A stretch of DNA of 64,000 nucleotides from NCBI RefSeq assembly GCF_020520425.1, contig NC_079488.1, forward strand, positions 89,137,285 to 89,201,284, written 5' to 3'. The position numbers and the translations under genes were made by a program. This DNA is from Spinacia oleracea. Taxonomy: Eukaryota > Streptophyta > Magnoliopsida > Caryophyllales > Amaranthaceae. Positions 22,227 through 34,804 of this stretch are shown piece by piece. The notes beneath the pieces were generated by a model. It was not told the DNA's origin and searched no databases. It was given only the letters and a program-made list of their open reading frames with translations. Each line of letters starts with the position of its first letter. The first letter of the stretch is position 1.

Positions 22227-25200
22227 CTAGTTTACCAACTTAAACGGCCGCATCATGACATTATCCTCATGATCCAGTATCTACAAGTGCGTATATCATT
22301 ATCAACCACAAATTAAATTTATTCAACAAGTTAATAAGGTTATACTCCCTCCGTATTTATTTAAGAGATACACTTGGCCGGACACAGGTATTAAGAAGAA
22401 AAATTGAATGAAAAAAATTAATAAAGCAAGTGGGATTGGATAGATATTTTAATAATAAAACAAGTGGGGACCATGTTATTTTGGTGGGTGGGAAATAAGG
22501 TGGGTTTATGAAATTATTTGTTTAATAGGATGGTGGATCATAGGGTAAATTAGATGTATTATTTAATTAGATGGTAGGGTTGATAAGTTACTAAAAATGG
22601 CAAGTGTATCTCTTAAATAAATACGGCCAGAAAAGGCAAGTGTATCCCTTAAATAAATACGGAGGGAGTAATAGGAATTTCATAGATCGGTTTTTTTTTT
22701 TTTTGTATAAGAGATATGTAAGAGTAAGTGAGTAATTGTTGAGTATACTTACGTGGCAATGGTAGACATAACCAGGGTCCTTAGTAGCATCAAAAGGGTA
22801 GGAAGCGTTGGTATGAATGTAAGAGAATCTCACATATATCTTTGTTGCATAACCTGGCCACATTTTGAACACATTCTTCCACCCTCTTTCATGCTTTGTT
22901 ACATCTAATTTTTTACCCCGTGCATGTTTGTGTACATTACACCTCTCTGCGTTGTTTTTGTTGGCCATACAATCCTTAAACTTATCAAAATCCAGCAATT
23001 TTGTTTGCTCCAATACCTTAAACAATCCTAGATGTACATGAAGCGGGTGATTATCCTCTGTTAGATTAATCACATACCATATTTCACTGGACCCCACCTT
23101 AGCGAACTCTGTTACTGGAGCGTCGAATGATAGTCCGTTGATAAAAAGATGGGTGGGTTCGTCGGATGGACTTGTGTACTCGTACATGGAAATGTAACGA
23201 GTCCGTGAAGCAGTGGATAAGTTTGGTGATGGATATTTTATTAGCCATTTTGGTATATGGGCCGGATCATCCACACGTTGTTTCTTTATTATGAACTTCA
23301 TCACCTTGCTGTTTGCATCATTTACCGGGTCCCCTGCGTTAAGGAAACACAATTCATGTTATCATGTAGCCCTTTTTTTATTACACACTAGTATTGCATG
23401 CACGCGATTCGTGCGGTATTTAAAAACTAAAAAATATTGTACTCCATTAGTGTTATATTACATTTAATCGCCTAAAAAAATGTTCATAAAGTTCATACTC
23501 CCTCCGTATTTATTTGAGAGATACATTTGGTCGGACACGAGTATTAAGAAAAACAATTGAATGAAATAAAGTAATAAAACAAGTGGGGTTGGGTAAATAT
23601 TTTAATCACAAATTCTTATTTACAAGAGTTGTACAATAAATATTGTACACTAGAGTAAAAGTTAAATCAAAATGCTTAAAAGTCAAGCTTATATATGTAA
23701 AAGTTATCTATTTTCTAGTGATTTTTTTTTTCATTTTAATAAAACTTATTTCTTTAAAATCACTAATAATGTATAAAATTAATCATATAACCCTTTAAAA
23801 TGTTTATCTATCAATTTTTTTTACTAATATAAAAGTTAATCAAAACTAAGTTAAAGTTACAAGAAAATAAGTAAAAGTTATATTGGTGTACAATAAATTT
23901 ATTGTGCACCTTGTGCGCACAAGACCTTTTGTATTTTAATAGGTAAAACAAGTGGAGACCATGTCATTTTAGGGGATGGGGGTTGGGGGTTGGGTGTAAA
24001 TAGATTATTTAGTTAGATGGTGGAATTGTCAAGTTACTAAAAATGTCAAGTGTTTCTCTTAAATAAATACGGCCGGAAAAGACAAGTGTATCCCTTAAAT
24101 AAATACAGAGGGAGTATATAACAAACTTTGACATGTTTCTATTAAAAATCTCTATTACATACGGGAAAATTGGAGATTTATTGTAGTCAAATCAGGTTTA
24201 TAAGTGACAAAAACTGAAAATTATATAGGGTATTTTAGTCTTTTAAGTTGGGACACCAAAAGCGTGATTACGATATTAACCCTCCTCTATTCCCTTAGAT
24301 TACGGAGTATTTTTCAACCTAACCCTTAGTGTTATTCAATTCAACTATTGAAGCTAAATAGTCAGTAATGCTTTTCCAGCAATAACCTAGCTTCCCAAAT
24401 GGTCCCATGCATTAAGCCATTTCTTATTGACCCGGACACTACATCTTGTTTGTTGCGTGCATGCCACTTGGCAATACACTATGTTTAACCAACCACATAA
24501 TTATCCATTTTCCTTTGCTTTTGTGTGTACGTTCAAACCAGGCATTATAGTAGGATGTAATCAATCATGCAAAAGTTTTCAAGCTAACTAGCCAGGCCAC
24601 CACGCCCCTTTAGTATATTTTAGGAAAACTGGAAAATAGAATGTGTGACACAGTAGTTAATTAAGCACTTGGTTATCTTAGCTTCTTATCAAAAACAAAT
24701 TAAATGTTAGGTAAATTATGATTAATTAGCTAGCAAAACAAATTAGTCCACTAAGCAACTAATTTAGTTTCCCATTAAGTTATAATTCTGTCCTATGGAT
24801 ACCACATGAAACAGGCAAAAGTAGAACATGGCAATGTCCACTTTGTAGAACATTAGATTAATCAATGAAGAATTAAGATGGTGGAAAACAAGAAAGAAAA
24901 GCATGAAACATGATTATTACCTGATGGAAAAGGATAAACAGCATCATTAGCAAGCACAGCAGAGTTGGATTTAGATTTCGAAAAGTCGATAATCACGTCC
25001 GATATCTCAGAGGGAGCCACCAATGTGGACTTACTCAATGTGGGTCGATCCAGATAAGCTGAATCGGATCCTATATGAATGAATGAAAGCCCATTGCTTA
25101 GGTAGAATCTGAAAAATCGAGCGTTACTAGTGTTAATAATTCGAAACCGGTATTTCCGACGTTGAACCACCATGTATGGCCATGCCTTCCCGTTTACTAC

Positions 25201-28200
25201 TATCACATTCCCGAAATATTCTGGTTGCCATTCCGGGTGTATGTTTGGGTTGTTTCCTGAATACAAAATAAATTATTCAACCTTGCGTTACAATTAAGGT
25301 ATCTTAATCACAAATCTCACTTTTTATTGGTATTCATGCAAATGTAAGGTCCATCAATTTTCTGTTAGAACTTAATAATAGTATAATAAAATTAGCGTCA
25401 TGCTTTACATATCATATGCTAAAGGTGACAAAGAGGAATTTGATATTTACGTAGTAAAATCACTGAAAAGGAGGAAATAATATTTGAATGATCTTGCCTT
25501 AAAACGTTCTTTGTATTCACAATAATTGTAGAGAACAAGTTAGGGGAAATACTGAAATCTCTTGGTTAGGAAAGCTACCAAATTCGAATTGATCGTTATC
25601 TAATAAAAACCAATTGTGCATGATATGCATGTATAAAATTAGTAAAATCATCTCTTGGATTTCTCTTCGCTCGTACAAAAGCATACCTTCAGAAAATGTT
25701 GACAAAATGTAAAGAGAGAAAAAATATTAATTTGCTTAGGCGAGTGAGTAGGCCTACTATTGAAAAAATGAGATAAAAACTGTCATTTGGAACTGATAAA
25801 TATGGGACATTTAATATTTGATCGTGACAATTAAGGGCGCGGTGTTTTATTCACCTGATTTTCATTTATTTTTCTGAAATTATCTTTACCGAACTTTACT
25901 GAACTGATCTAAATTTATTTTAGTTATAAATTATACTTAATCAACCCTTTAAAAAAAAAATAGATATATATATATAATAGTGATGAATTAATTGTACTTA
26001 CCAGTGCTATTCATGAAAAGAGATCCATTCCTATAGAAATCCCTATCACAAACAACCATAACCTTATCAAAACTGTCACCGGAAGGCAATTTAAGAGCAT
26101 CCTCAACTTGTGGTTGTCGAATAATATAAGAACCAATCAATCCAGCCAAAAGATTAGCCCTAGTCAACCCCATTGCATGATCATGGTACCACATGTTTCC
26201 TGGTTGTTGTTGATTATGATAATGGTATGTTTTCTTACTCCAACGAGCTCCTCTATCTTTAAAACCATTAGTAAACCAAGCATGTCCATGACCATCACTT
26301 TCAGGCTCGTCTATCCCACCGTGAAGGTGCACCACCGTGGGGACCCCGTCTTGACCCCGTGGGATCGCCGTAGGTATGGTTGGGTCCCACGGAAGGATGT
26401 GCTTCTTAGGAAGATTATTTTCCCATCTTATGTAGGTGTCTACACCATTTAGTGCCTCAATTGTTGGCCCTGGAACTGTTGCCTTCTTCTTTGATGTACC
26501 ATAGGCAAATACCGGTGTTGCTGGAAGGTCTCTATGAAATTTCTATAATCATGCAACAATATTGAAAATTAGGATTTCACAATACATCATACATCATACA
26601 TCATACATGTAACATGTGTGCGTAATTTTCTACTTGCATGTGTAACAATTTCACATTGTGCTTAATTTTTTCTATGCATAAGTCACAATAAACTTTGATT
26701 AATAGCGGACTAATATTTATGGTTCCGCCGTCCGGGTCAATTATTAATTATTTTTACATGAATATTACCATTTTTAAATTTTAGACTGTCCCATATACTT
26801 TTACCTCCGTCTTAATTTAGGATATGTTTGGTTTGATGATATAAGTCACAATTGTGACAATAAAATATTGTCTCTGAATGATGTGTCACTCATTATTACT
26901 TATTAGTGCCACATAAGAATTTGAGTCATCAATTTTTTTTTTTTTGACATGAGAATCAAATTATTTTTACTAACAAACTAATATTTTACCATGACAAATA
27001 TATTATAGGAATATGAATAATATAGGAAATCAAAATAAAGGAAATAAATTTAAAATAATGTCATGATAAATATATGTTTCCTTTTATCTTGGATATCAAT
27101 AGTAATTAAAAAATAAATTAATCTAATAGTATAACTATTATAATAATAAAAAAGAGGCAATAATGATTTATAACTACTCCGTATTGTTTATTATGAATGA
27201 GTTGAGTGAGTGTGCATGTTTTTTTTAAAATAATAATATGTGAGTGTTTATTTTTTAAATAGTTCCTTAATTTACAAGTTATTCAAAAAATTTATAGAAT
27301 AAAATAAATAATATAGTGAATAAAAAGATTCTAATGATATTGTATTTATGATAAAAAAATCTTTAGTTTTCAATTTTGATAATTTTCAGAGTGAGTGTGC
27401 GTGCTTTTTTTTTATTAAGGAGGCATATTTACTAAGCTATTAGAGCGCCACGTAGAAAATCTAATAGTTTCGGCCAATGAAAAAAAATCGAATGTCACGT
27501 AGATATTTTAATTAATTAATTACTAATATATTCAACTCCATCCAAAATCAAACACTCTAATAATTAAAAAGAAAATCTAAATTAAAATTCATCCAAAATC
27601 AGACACTAATCTAAAAAATATTCAATCCAAAAGCAAACAATAATCAAATATTAAAGCGCCACGTAGGAAATCTAAATGGTTCCGGACAATAAAAAATAAG
27701 ATTTCGACATTATTTTTGAATTAAAAAACTTGAATGCCACGTAGATAAATAATTAGGTGTCACGTATATTTTCTTTTAAAAATAATCTAATATATATATA
27801 TTTGCCGAATTACTAGAGCGCCACATAGGATATCTTATTGTTTCGGCCAATGATAAACAAGATTTCTAATTTATTTTTGAAATAAAAAATCGAGTGCCAC
27901 GTAGATAATTAATTAGGTGCCACATAGATATTTTAATTAATTAATGATTAATATTGTGCACATACAATTTCATCCAAAATCAAACACTCTAATAATTAAA
28001 AAAATAAATTAAAATGAAATTCAATCCAAATCAAAAACTAATATAACCTAATATATAAATATAGCATATGAGTTTTATTTTAAACTAACAATCTAATAGA
28101 ATCAGTGCATCGCACGCGCTAAAATCTAGTTACTAATATTACGCATATACAACTTCATCCAAAACCAAACATTTTAATAGTTAAAAAATAAATCTAAACC

Positions 28201-29726
28201 AAAATTCAATCCAAAATAAAAAAAAACCTAATCTAATCTAATATATAAAATATAGCAGTTGCTATATATAGGATTTTTTATTTTAACTTAACAATTTAAT
28301 ATAATTTGTGCATTACACAAGCTAAAATCTAGTAATAATATATGATTGTTTTTTTTAATTCCTTAATTTACAAGTTATTCAAAATTTTAAAGAATAAAAT
28401 AAAAATAATATTTTGCTAAATAAGGATATAAATATTGCCTACCCATTTTTTTTATATATATAATTATAATGATATTGTTTTTATGTTAAAAAATCTTTAG
28501 TTTGCAATTGTAATATGTGATACATCACACAACTAATTTGTCGCAAGTTGCGAACTTTATCATTTTGTAAAATGGTTTCCTTTTATTTGTAATGAAACAT
28601 GATTGAAACACATCTAATCAAATACAGCACTTTATAAAGATATAATACTATTTATGATAAAGTAATTCGATCTCTTTTCCCACTGCACAAAATTTTCAAA
28701 GTTAAAGTCGTTAATAATTTTGTATAGTGAGCAACATGTTACGAATGTGAAACTTTGATCTTTGGCAGACAATGTGACACTGTCGTCTTCTGCATGGTCC
28801 ACAAGGACTTTTTAGTTTTCACAAACTTGCCTTGTATTTTCAAAGATATTACTCCTATCATCAAGTCTAGCTTTAATTAGTGGGACACATTTTGTTTTAT
28901 TGTTTGTAATCCGATCAACTATGATATCTACGATTCTACTACTACTTACTAACATGAGTAATATTTTTCATCCAATTAAAAGTATATGTCAATTTTGTAC
29001 CAATTATATTTGGGAAGAACTCTTAACAAATATATAATCGATATGACCAAGAAATGAAACAATTAATTCCTCATAAACAAAATACTGTACACTTTATCAT
29101 TTTAGCTAAAGGACATAATAAATTGATAAAATGAACAAAATCAATCACTGACTACTAGAGTTCAAATAACAAGGGAAAGCCCGTGAGCACTTAATTACAT
29201 CCATGTTGATAATAACCATCAAATTATGAAATACGAAAATGATCATCACCCTATGAAATATATCTTAAAGCGCCAATCACTTTTTGACACCTGCTTACAA
29301 TCATTCTTAGAATTTCTAAAACTGCACATTCTTTTCAATTTCGATTCCTTGTGCCTTAATTTTTTTGAAAATCATGAGTATAATTTATTCAACGAATTCT
29401 GATTCACTAGAAACAGGGGAGGCCGAAAGAACAGGAACAAATAAACAACTTAACATTTTAGTTTAATTAATATCCCAAAATTATAATTTTATTTAAAGAG
29501 AAAGAAGCAGAAGAGATGAAGAACTAACCCAATTCTTTTGGAACATGCCAATTTTCAAATAAGTCGGAACAGCTTTTCCACCAACAACTTTATACCCATA
29601 TAATTTGGGTATATCAGGAAGTTCATCAACAAACATCTTCAGTTTGTTCCAACTTATTAAATTCTGGGAATTAACCCCTGTTCCAAATGTTCCCAAAATT
29701 AGCATCACAATCGCAACGTTAATCAT
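22227..29726 (-). CDS. LPR1: LPR1/LPR2-like multicopper oxidase (ferroxidase), copy A
   Basis: Five exons: 29529-29726, 26002-26542, 24921-25256, 22753-23333, 22227-22280; all introns GT/AG, phases consistent; 569 aa (Arabidopsis LPR1 is about 580). Residues 1-20 form a signal peptide ([20 protein letters not shown]). Copper ligands: HLH at 138-140, WYHDH with H186 and H188, HPLHVH with H454, H457 and H459, and the type-1 site HCH at 550-552 followed by H556 and M561. The Cys and its flanking His lie in exon 4, while H556 and M561 lie in the 18-codon exon 5. The family is known in Arabidopsis as secreted ferroxidases that restrain primary root growth under low phosphate with iron present. Domain order and the [20 protein letters not shown] stretch match LPR1/LPR2. 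Whether it is LPR1 or LPR2 cannot be decided here, so the symbol is provisional. No breaks seen. Intron 1 (2.99 kb) and intron 3 carry transposons. Confidence 0.87.
22345..22668. mobile_element. Stowaway MITE, 324 bp, LPR-A intron 4 (copy A only)
   Basis: CTCCCTCCGTATTTATTTAA at the left and its inverse (ending ACGGAGGGAG) at the right, flanked by TA at 22343-22344 and 22669-22670. The right half holds a tandem echo of the terminus ('aagtgtatc.cttaaataaa' twice). Copy B lacks it and instead has a different Stowaway element nearby (51217-51474). Confidence 0.85.
23498..24114. mobile_element. Stowaway MITE, itself interrupted (copy A)
   Basis: CTCCCTCCGTATTTATTTGA and its inverse (ACAGAGGGAG), TA on both sides. 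Interrupted by a Mutator-type MITE at 23607-23931. Without the insert it is close in sequence to the 22345-22668 element. Copy B counterpart: 52270-52887. Confidence 0.85.
23607..23931. mobile_element. Mutator-type MITE, 325 bp, nested (copy A)
   Basis: Flanked by a perfect 9 bp duplication TATTTTAAT (23598-23606 and 23932-23940). The terminal inverted repeats are imperfect: CACAAATTCTTATTTACAAG at the left and the inverse of CAAAAGGTCTTGTGCGCACA at the right, with 'tacaataaat' pairs just inside. No coding capacity. Copy B counterpart: 52379-52704. Confidence 0.85.
27411..28340 (+). mobile_element. Cluster of Helitron remnants in LPR-A intron 1
   Basis: Two plus-strand Helitron-like 3' ends occur: GTGCATCGCACGCGCTAAAA + TCTAG (CTAG at 28126-28129, followed by T) and a decayed copy ending at 28332. 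A matching 5' end, TCTAATATATATATATTTGC, starts at 27786 after an A, giving a candidate 344 bp element 27786-28129. The phrase 'gagcgccacgtag' recurs near 27447, 27656 and 27819, so related copies are piled together. The set is shared with copy B (56400-57440). Confidence 0.6.
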
Positions 29727-30303
29727 TTTTTACTTCTAGAGAGAGAAAAATGTTTCACGGAAAATATGGTGATGAAATTTGAGTGATTTGGGAGAGAATT
29801 AGAATATAAAGGCAGTGAAGAGGAGAGAAATACACACAGTGACAGAGAATTAGGATCTTTTTATTTTAAAGAAAACGCCAATATTTTTGGTAAATAAAGC
29901 TGCTGTGGACACTCATACAGCCATGCATTATAATTCTTGTCTACTTTCTTTAGTCCGTCTGCCTACCTTTTTATACACTGATTTTTCTATCATTTTGTTG
30001 TTGAGTTATTATTTTTGCATCTTCATTATAAAAGTCAATTACTCAAAGAGTCAAAGGAGAAATCTTAGTTAACACGGTTATTACTTAGTTCTACAAGATA
30101 CGCCCTTGAGCCTAACTAAGGGTCCTAAGGTCTAAAGATCCAAAGCTCAGCCTCAAGCCCATGAAATATAATATTGGTTCATCACCTAATGTCTACAAAC
30201 GATTTTTTTTTTAAAAAAAAGAAAGATACAATAAAAGTTAGGATAGTTAATTTCCTAACTGACTATATCCTAACTTATCTAAAGATATAAAATAAGAAAA
30301 TTT
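29727..30303 (-). promoter_or_regulatory. 5' flank and probable promoter of LPR-A
   Basis: A TATATT-type TATA box lies at about 29803-29809 on the minus strand, roughly 78-84 bp upstream of the ATG and followed by a CT-rich leader (TTTTTCTCTCTCTAGAAG). I looked for the P1BS phosphate-response motif (GNATATNC) and did not find a convincing one. The last 115 bp or so (about 30190-30303) is the 3' end of a minus-strand LINE with an A/T-rich tail; this LINE is intact further in copy B. Confidence 0.5.
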
Positions 30304-31321
30304 TATTACTCGTATTATTTTCCATGTTGACATATCCACCACTTTGAAGATCGATCATTTTGGAGATGCGTTTTCCGGCACCCTTGTAATGTGTCTGATC
30401 TCAACCTAGCGTACAAAGCGCCAGACTTAAAACTACTACACCAAGAGAGCATTTTAAGTATGTCCATTGAACAATTCTCATTGGAAATATTATTGGATGA
30501 CAACTTGCAAGTATATTGTTTCGTACTATTCAATTATAACCGGCAAACCGGAAATTTTGGTAAAATAAAAGCCAAACATAACCCGATAGATAGATTTAAT
30601 TAGGAAAAAATGTAGTGCCGTTATTTAACTCCAGTCCCGTAAGTCTAAGGAAGAAGCTGATGACAACACTCACTTTCTGAGTTTTTTCAGGCTCTTTACC
30701 CACATTTTAACAAGGTGTAAAGAGTATAGTTAAAACTCACCAAAATAACTAATTAAATTAGTTTAAATTACAAATACCAACCTAAACATTCTTAAGCATG
30801 GAAAACCTCAGTTAAATCCAGTAATATCGTATGAATGTAATTTCACCGAGAGGTTCCCCCTGTTAGACAGGGACTCAGATCCATTATATCTCATCTATTT
30901 GGATTATATCATCACTGGCCTAATTATAAAATACAAACTATATTACAAGGTTTCAGATTGTATATTAGATGATATCATATATAGATGTAGCGCTTTAAAA
31001 AGTCAGATCTACACCCTCAACCAAGTGAAATAACCATCATTAATCCTTCAATTAACTTAATCCACAAATAATTTAAATTTTTAAAAAATTAAATCAATAA
31101 TAAATAATTTTTTATTTAGCTCAGGGTATTATACAGCTCTTTCGATCAAGAATTTTCTGAAGCAGAACTGGCATTAAGCTGATTAATCAATCCTCACTGC
31201 TAAAATTTGAAATTGAAAAACAAATTAAAAATAAGAACAAAAGCGGCTCATATCAAGAAATTCAACCATTTTAAATCCATACTTCATCGAGTGAATCTCA
31301 GAAGCGCGGATAAGTATCTAA
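30304..31321. other. Left end of copy B
   Basis: Homologous to 8745-9793. It joins directly to LINE-tail sequence at about 30303, making the duplication junction. A minus-strand frame at 30315-30533 (SMDILKMLSWCSSFKSGALY...) has coding character but no family I recognise; it is disrupted in copy A. Confidence 0.55.
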
Positions 31322-32000
31322 TCATCGCCAAAGATTTCCTCAATTTTCAAAAAATAATTTTAAAAAAAAATATAGCGGATTACTTTAGAGGCATAACAAT
31401 GAAGAAAGTGTTAACCTCAACGTTAACACCGCAAAAATCTGTGTATGCCTTCATGACTAGACTTCAATTGAATCAAGAAATACAAATCAAGAAAGCCTAA
31501 AGGTGTTTGAGGCAAAAGAAATTAACAATTAAGGAAAGAGATGTGGCCGTTTCTTAGACACAGAAACGCCGTGGAGAGGCGGCGGAACTGCAACACGAAC
31601 GGCGGTAAATATAGCACGAGCTTTGGGGCTTTAGCATCGTCAGATTGAAAATTTTCGGAGAAGCCCGGGGTAAGCAAGTGCGCGTGATTAAACTGCAGAA
31701 ACTAAAAACTCCATTAAATTGGGGAAGAAAGAAACAGATATTTGAGAATGATATGGGAGGGAGAGATGGAGGCAGGGAGGAATGAGATGATTGGAAATGG
31801 TTTAAGGTTGAGATTTTATAGCGGAGAGAGAAAGAGGTGGAAGCAGGGCGGCTTAAACCCTAATTTTGACATCAGCTTCAATTGGCAGCGCCCAAAAGGC
31901 CGGGCCAGATTGAAAATCGTTAACCTAGTGCAAAAAATAGAGTAGAAGACCTTCACAAGTTTTTTACTCCGTATCTTTTCAAATTATTATTTTTTTACCT
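31322..32000 (-). promoter_or_regulatory. Possible promoter and leader of a minus-strand unit (copy B only)
   Basis: On the minus strand a TATAAAAT box at 31813-31820 is followed by a CT-rich, leader-like stretch and an ATG at 31636 opening a 27-codon frame with Ser/Arg-rich, organelle-presequence-like composition (SSCYIYRRSCCSSAASPRRF). No continuation into a known protein was found. The block is absent from copy A. It may be the 5' part of an unrecognised or dead gene. Confidence 0.25.
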
Positions 32001-34420
32001 TTTTTTTAACAATAGCTAAACCTAAACGAGACAAGTGACTAAAAGAAAAACACGACATACCACATATTAGCAATTTCATGTGCACATATTAGCAATTTCA
32101 TGTGCCCTATTCACTTGTTTCCGATCTACCTTGAGGATCACATAATCTTGCACTTAGAAGCCAAATCCTTTATGTCACGATTTGTCCACCAAATGGGAAT
32201 ATCATCAACCATCGATTTTGATAGGTTGTTGATCAACGTTGCAGGGTACGAAAGCAAGAGAACATCATCCCTTCCTTTCTTAATGCACCATTGCAGGGCA
32301 TGGAGACATGCTTTAGCTTTCGCGTGTAGAGTCGAGCTTGCCAAACCATACGTTCCTCCTCCACCAGAATTACCACTATGGTTTATAGCCCAGCCTGTTC
32401 CATCACGTTTCGATCGCTTATCCCCAAGACCCGTCCACATGCAAAACAAAGTTAGGAAAAGAAAGTTGTTGTCCCAAGTGTACATAGTGGAACCCTGGGG
32501 GTTGCACTAGTTGTTCAACTTCAAGTGAATTGTTTGTCATCGGCTTATTAGGATTCTTAAAGATCCCTGAATCGATCATTCCCACTTCCATAAATCGAAC
32601 CACCTTCCAGTGTGACATGAAGTATCACTAAAATTCCTCTCGTTCCTTGTCACCCATAGACTCCATAACATGGCCACAAAACAATCAATTCGTGGACTAT
32701 TGTAACCATCATTGCTATAAAAGAGCAAGATATAGCTTTGAAACTATATATTCCGCAAACGGAGTGGTCTCATCATTCTCAGAGTAGATAGCTAGTGGGA
32801 AAAGAGCTCATGCTAGCTTTGCTAAGCTGCAAAACCTAAAGAGATGTTGCACAACTTCACCCACATTTCCATAATAATCGCATTCAGTAGAGAGGTTTAT
32901 CCCTCTATTAGCTAGGTTATTTTGCACTGCCACTGCATTATGGTACAATTTCCATAAGAAAATCTTCCATTTTGACATGACATGGAGCTTCCAAATTAGC
33001 TTCAAATTTTTTGTTCCCTCACCTTGACTCTCGCCCTCCAGACTTGCTAAGAGGGCATAACCCAACTTCCCCCAAGGATGGTATTTCTAGTAAAGACGAT
33101 CCCTTGCATGCCCCTTTGAAAGTTCCATGGCTAAATGGATGTAGCATCTTCCCATTCAAATCGCTCTCGAATTAAAATCGAGTTCCACCCATTGGTATTA
33201 GTAATGAAGTCACTAACCATCCATTTTCTTGTTGGCCCCAATTGTTGATTCGAATCTACGTGTGGCACTACACCATTCACCCATGGCATGTTAACAACAC
33301 GGACACTCTTACCATCTCCAATTTTCCAAGTAAGCCCTAATTCAAACCTCTTTACCGCTTGTAAGAGACCTCTTCTCCCCCACGAGCTTCCATCTGACCC
33401 TTATTACTACAGAAAACAAAACACCCATACACGTTTGTTATTGTTCTTGCAATCAGGAGTTGGGGATTGTTATGGATCCTCATAATTTTTTAAAACAACA
33501 TAGCATCATTAAGAAGTCTAGTAGAACGCAAACCTAGACCCCCAAAACCTTTGGGGAGTTGAATGGTATCTCTTCTAACCCAATGGAGGCCCTTATCACC
33601 ATTTGCAGCCCACCAAAACCTCATGACCAAGGCATCAATCTTGTTTGCTATCGAGACCGGCAGCTTGATGCTTCTCATTATGTGGGAGGATAAACTCATT
33701 AGGATTGATTGTATGAGTATCAACTTAGTTGGTTGAGAAATGTGGAGGTTAGACCAAGACCTTATTATGTTGTCCACCGAATGAATAATAGGTTAAAAAG
33801 CGCTTGATTTCCTCCCCCTAAGATCAATCGGGACCCCCAAATGAGTCCCCATATTTTCAACTTGTGGCATAGCTAGTATCGCTTTGAGCTAGCCGGCATC
33901 GACGAAGAGAGTTTAACAAAGTACTTTTGCAAAATTAGTTGATGTCATGAGAACTCCCCAAAGCGTGAAAAAATCTCCATCGGGTTCTTACATGAATTAT
34001 CAGTAGCTTTGAAGAAAATCATCGCATCGTCAGCAAAAACAAGTGTGTTATAGAAGGGGCTCGAAGAGAGATCTTTATTCCCTGTATTTGTGCAATGTTT
34101 TCAGCCATTGAGAGCATTCTGGATAAGATGTCCATACAAAAAGGAAATAAGTACAGGGGATAGAGAATCACCTTGTTGTAAACCACACTTAGGCTTAAAG
34201 GATTCTGAAGCTTTCCCATTAATAAGCGTGATAGTTGAAATACATTGTGAGATCAGATTGATCTATGAAGGAGGAAAGCCACACCAATGTAAGCTGCTTT
34301 CTTCCTTAAATATAAAACAATTTTTTGGGTGCTTAAAGTCCTTGACCAAGCTTAGAGCGTAGTTGCTGCTATTCTCACTCAAAGAATGCTACACCAATAT
34401 CCGAAAATAGGTTTAGTGCC
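32000..34420 (-). mobile_element. Degenerate L1-type LINE, copy B (with RNase H)
   Basis: Same element as 9802-11520 but with its 3' part. RT core with FADDAMIFF at about 33990-34230; segment with FWWAANGDKGLHWVRRD 33490-33777; zinc-binding segment 32808-33065; RNase H 32138-32485 (GTGWAINHSGNSGGG, then HAKAKACLHALQWCIKKG). The 3' end near 32000 has an A-rich tail on the minus strand (T-runs at 31990-32008). A 22 bp unit containing 'cacatattagcaatttcatg' is duplicated at 32060-32103. Stops and frame changes make it inactive. Confidence 0.8.
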
Positions 34421-34804
34421 CGGGGAAGGCAGTTGAAAGCTAACACTATTCCGCACCCACATCACTAAACATAAAAATTAGGTGATCTACATGTTTGACA
34501 CCCCAGGATTGACCACAAGCTTGTGTAGTTTGTATGTATGTATGAAATCTGGGATAGGAAAAATAATACATATTCTTCCTTGATAAACAAATCAAATTAT
34601 ACACTAAGCAATGTATTAGCCTACTATTTTACTACAAAATTGCCTATTAAAAAAAAGCTACAAATGTCAACATATACAACCATAATATAGCCAGAGGGAT
34701 CAAGGCTGTAATCTTGAGAAAAATGGCAACAATGGACCTTCAGACTAGGTCAATTAAGCCATAACTCTGTAAAGCCAATATCATAGAAATTTCTTCCACA
34801 TAAA

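Larger units (their letters stand above)
23388..24299 (-). mobile_element. Helitron in LPR-A intron 3 (shared with copy B)
   Basis: On the minus strand the 3' end reads a hairpin (GCACG-aatcg-CGTGC), then ATGCAATACTAG at 23388, followed by host T. In copy B the 5' end is TCTCTATTTCATAAGGG at 53081; copy A has lost about 10 bp of that end. It contains the Stowaway MITE 23498-24114. Present in both copies, so older than the duplication. Confidence 0.75.
8745..30303. repeat. Tandem segmental duplication, copy A
   Basis: This segment is collinear with 30310-59524 in the same orientation: membrane-protein gene, then LPR gene, then the tail of a LINE. Identity is very high (about 98-99.9% in exons) apart from lineage-specific insertions and deletions. 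The first roughly 300 bp (8750-9060 versus 30340-30600) is visibly more diverged, at about 85-90%. The right edge stops inside LINE sequence that continues in copy B. Confidence 0.9.

Noticed and set aside
26108-26452. 114-codon plus-strand ORF opposite LPR exon 2 (and 54996-55340)
   Set aside because: Antisense shadow of the coding exon.
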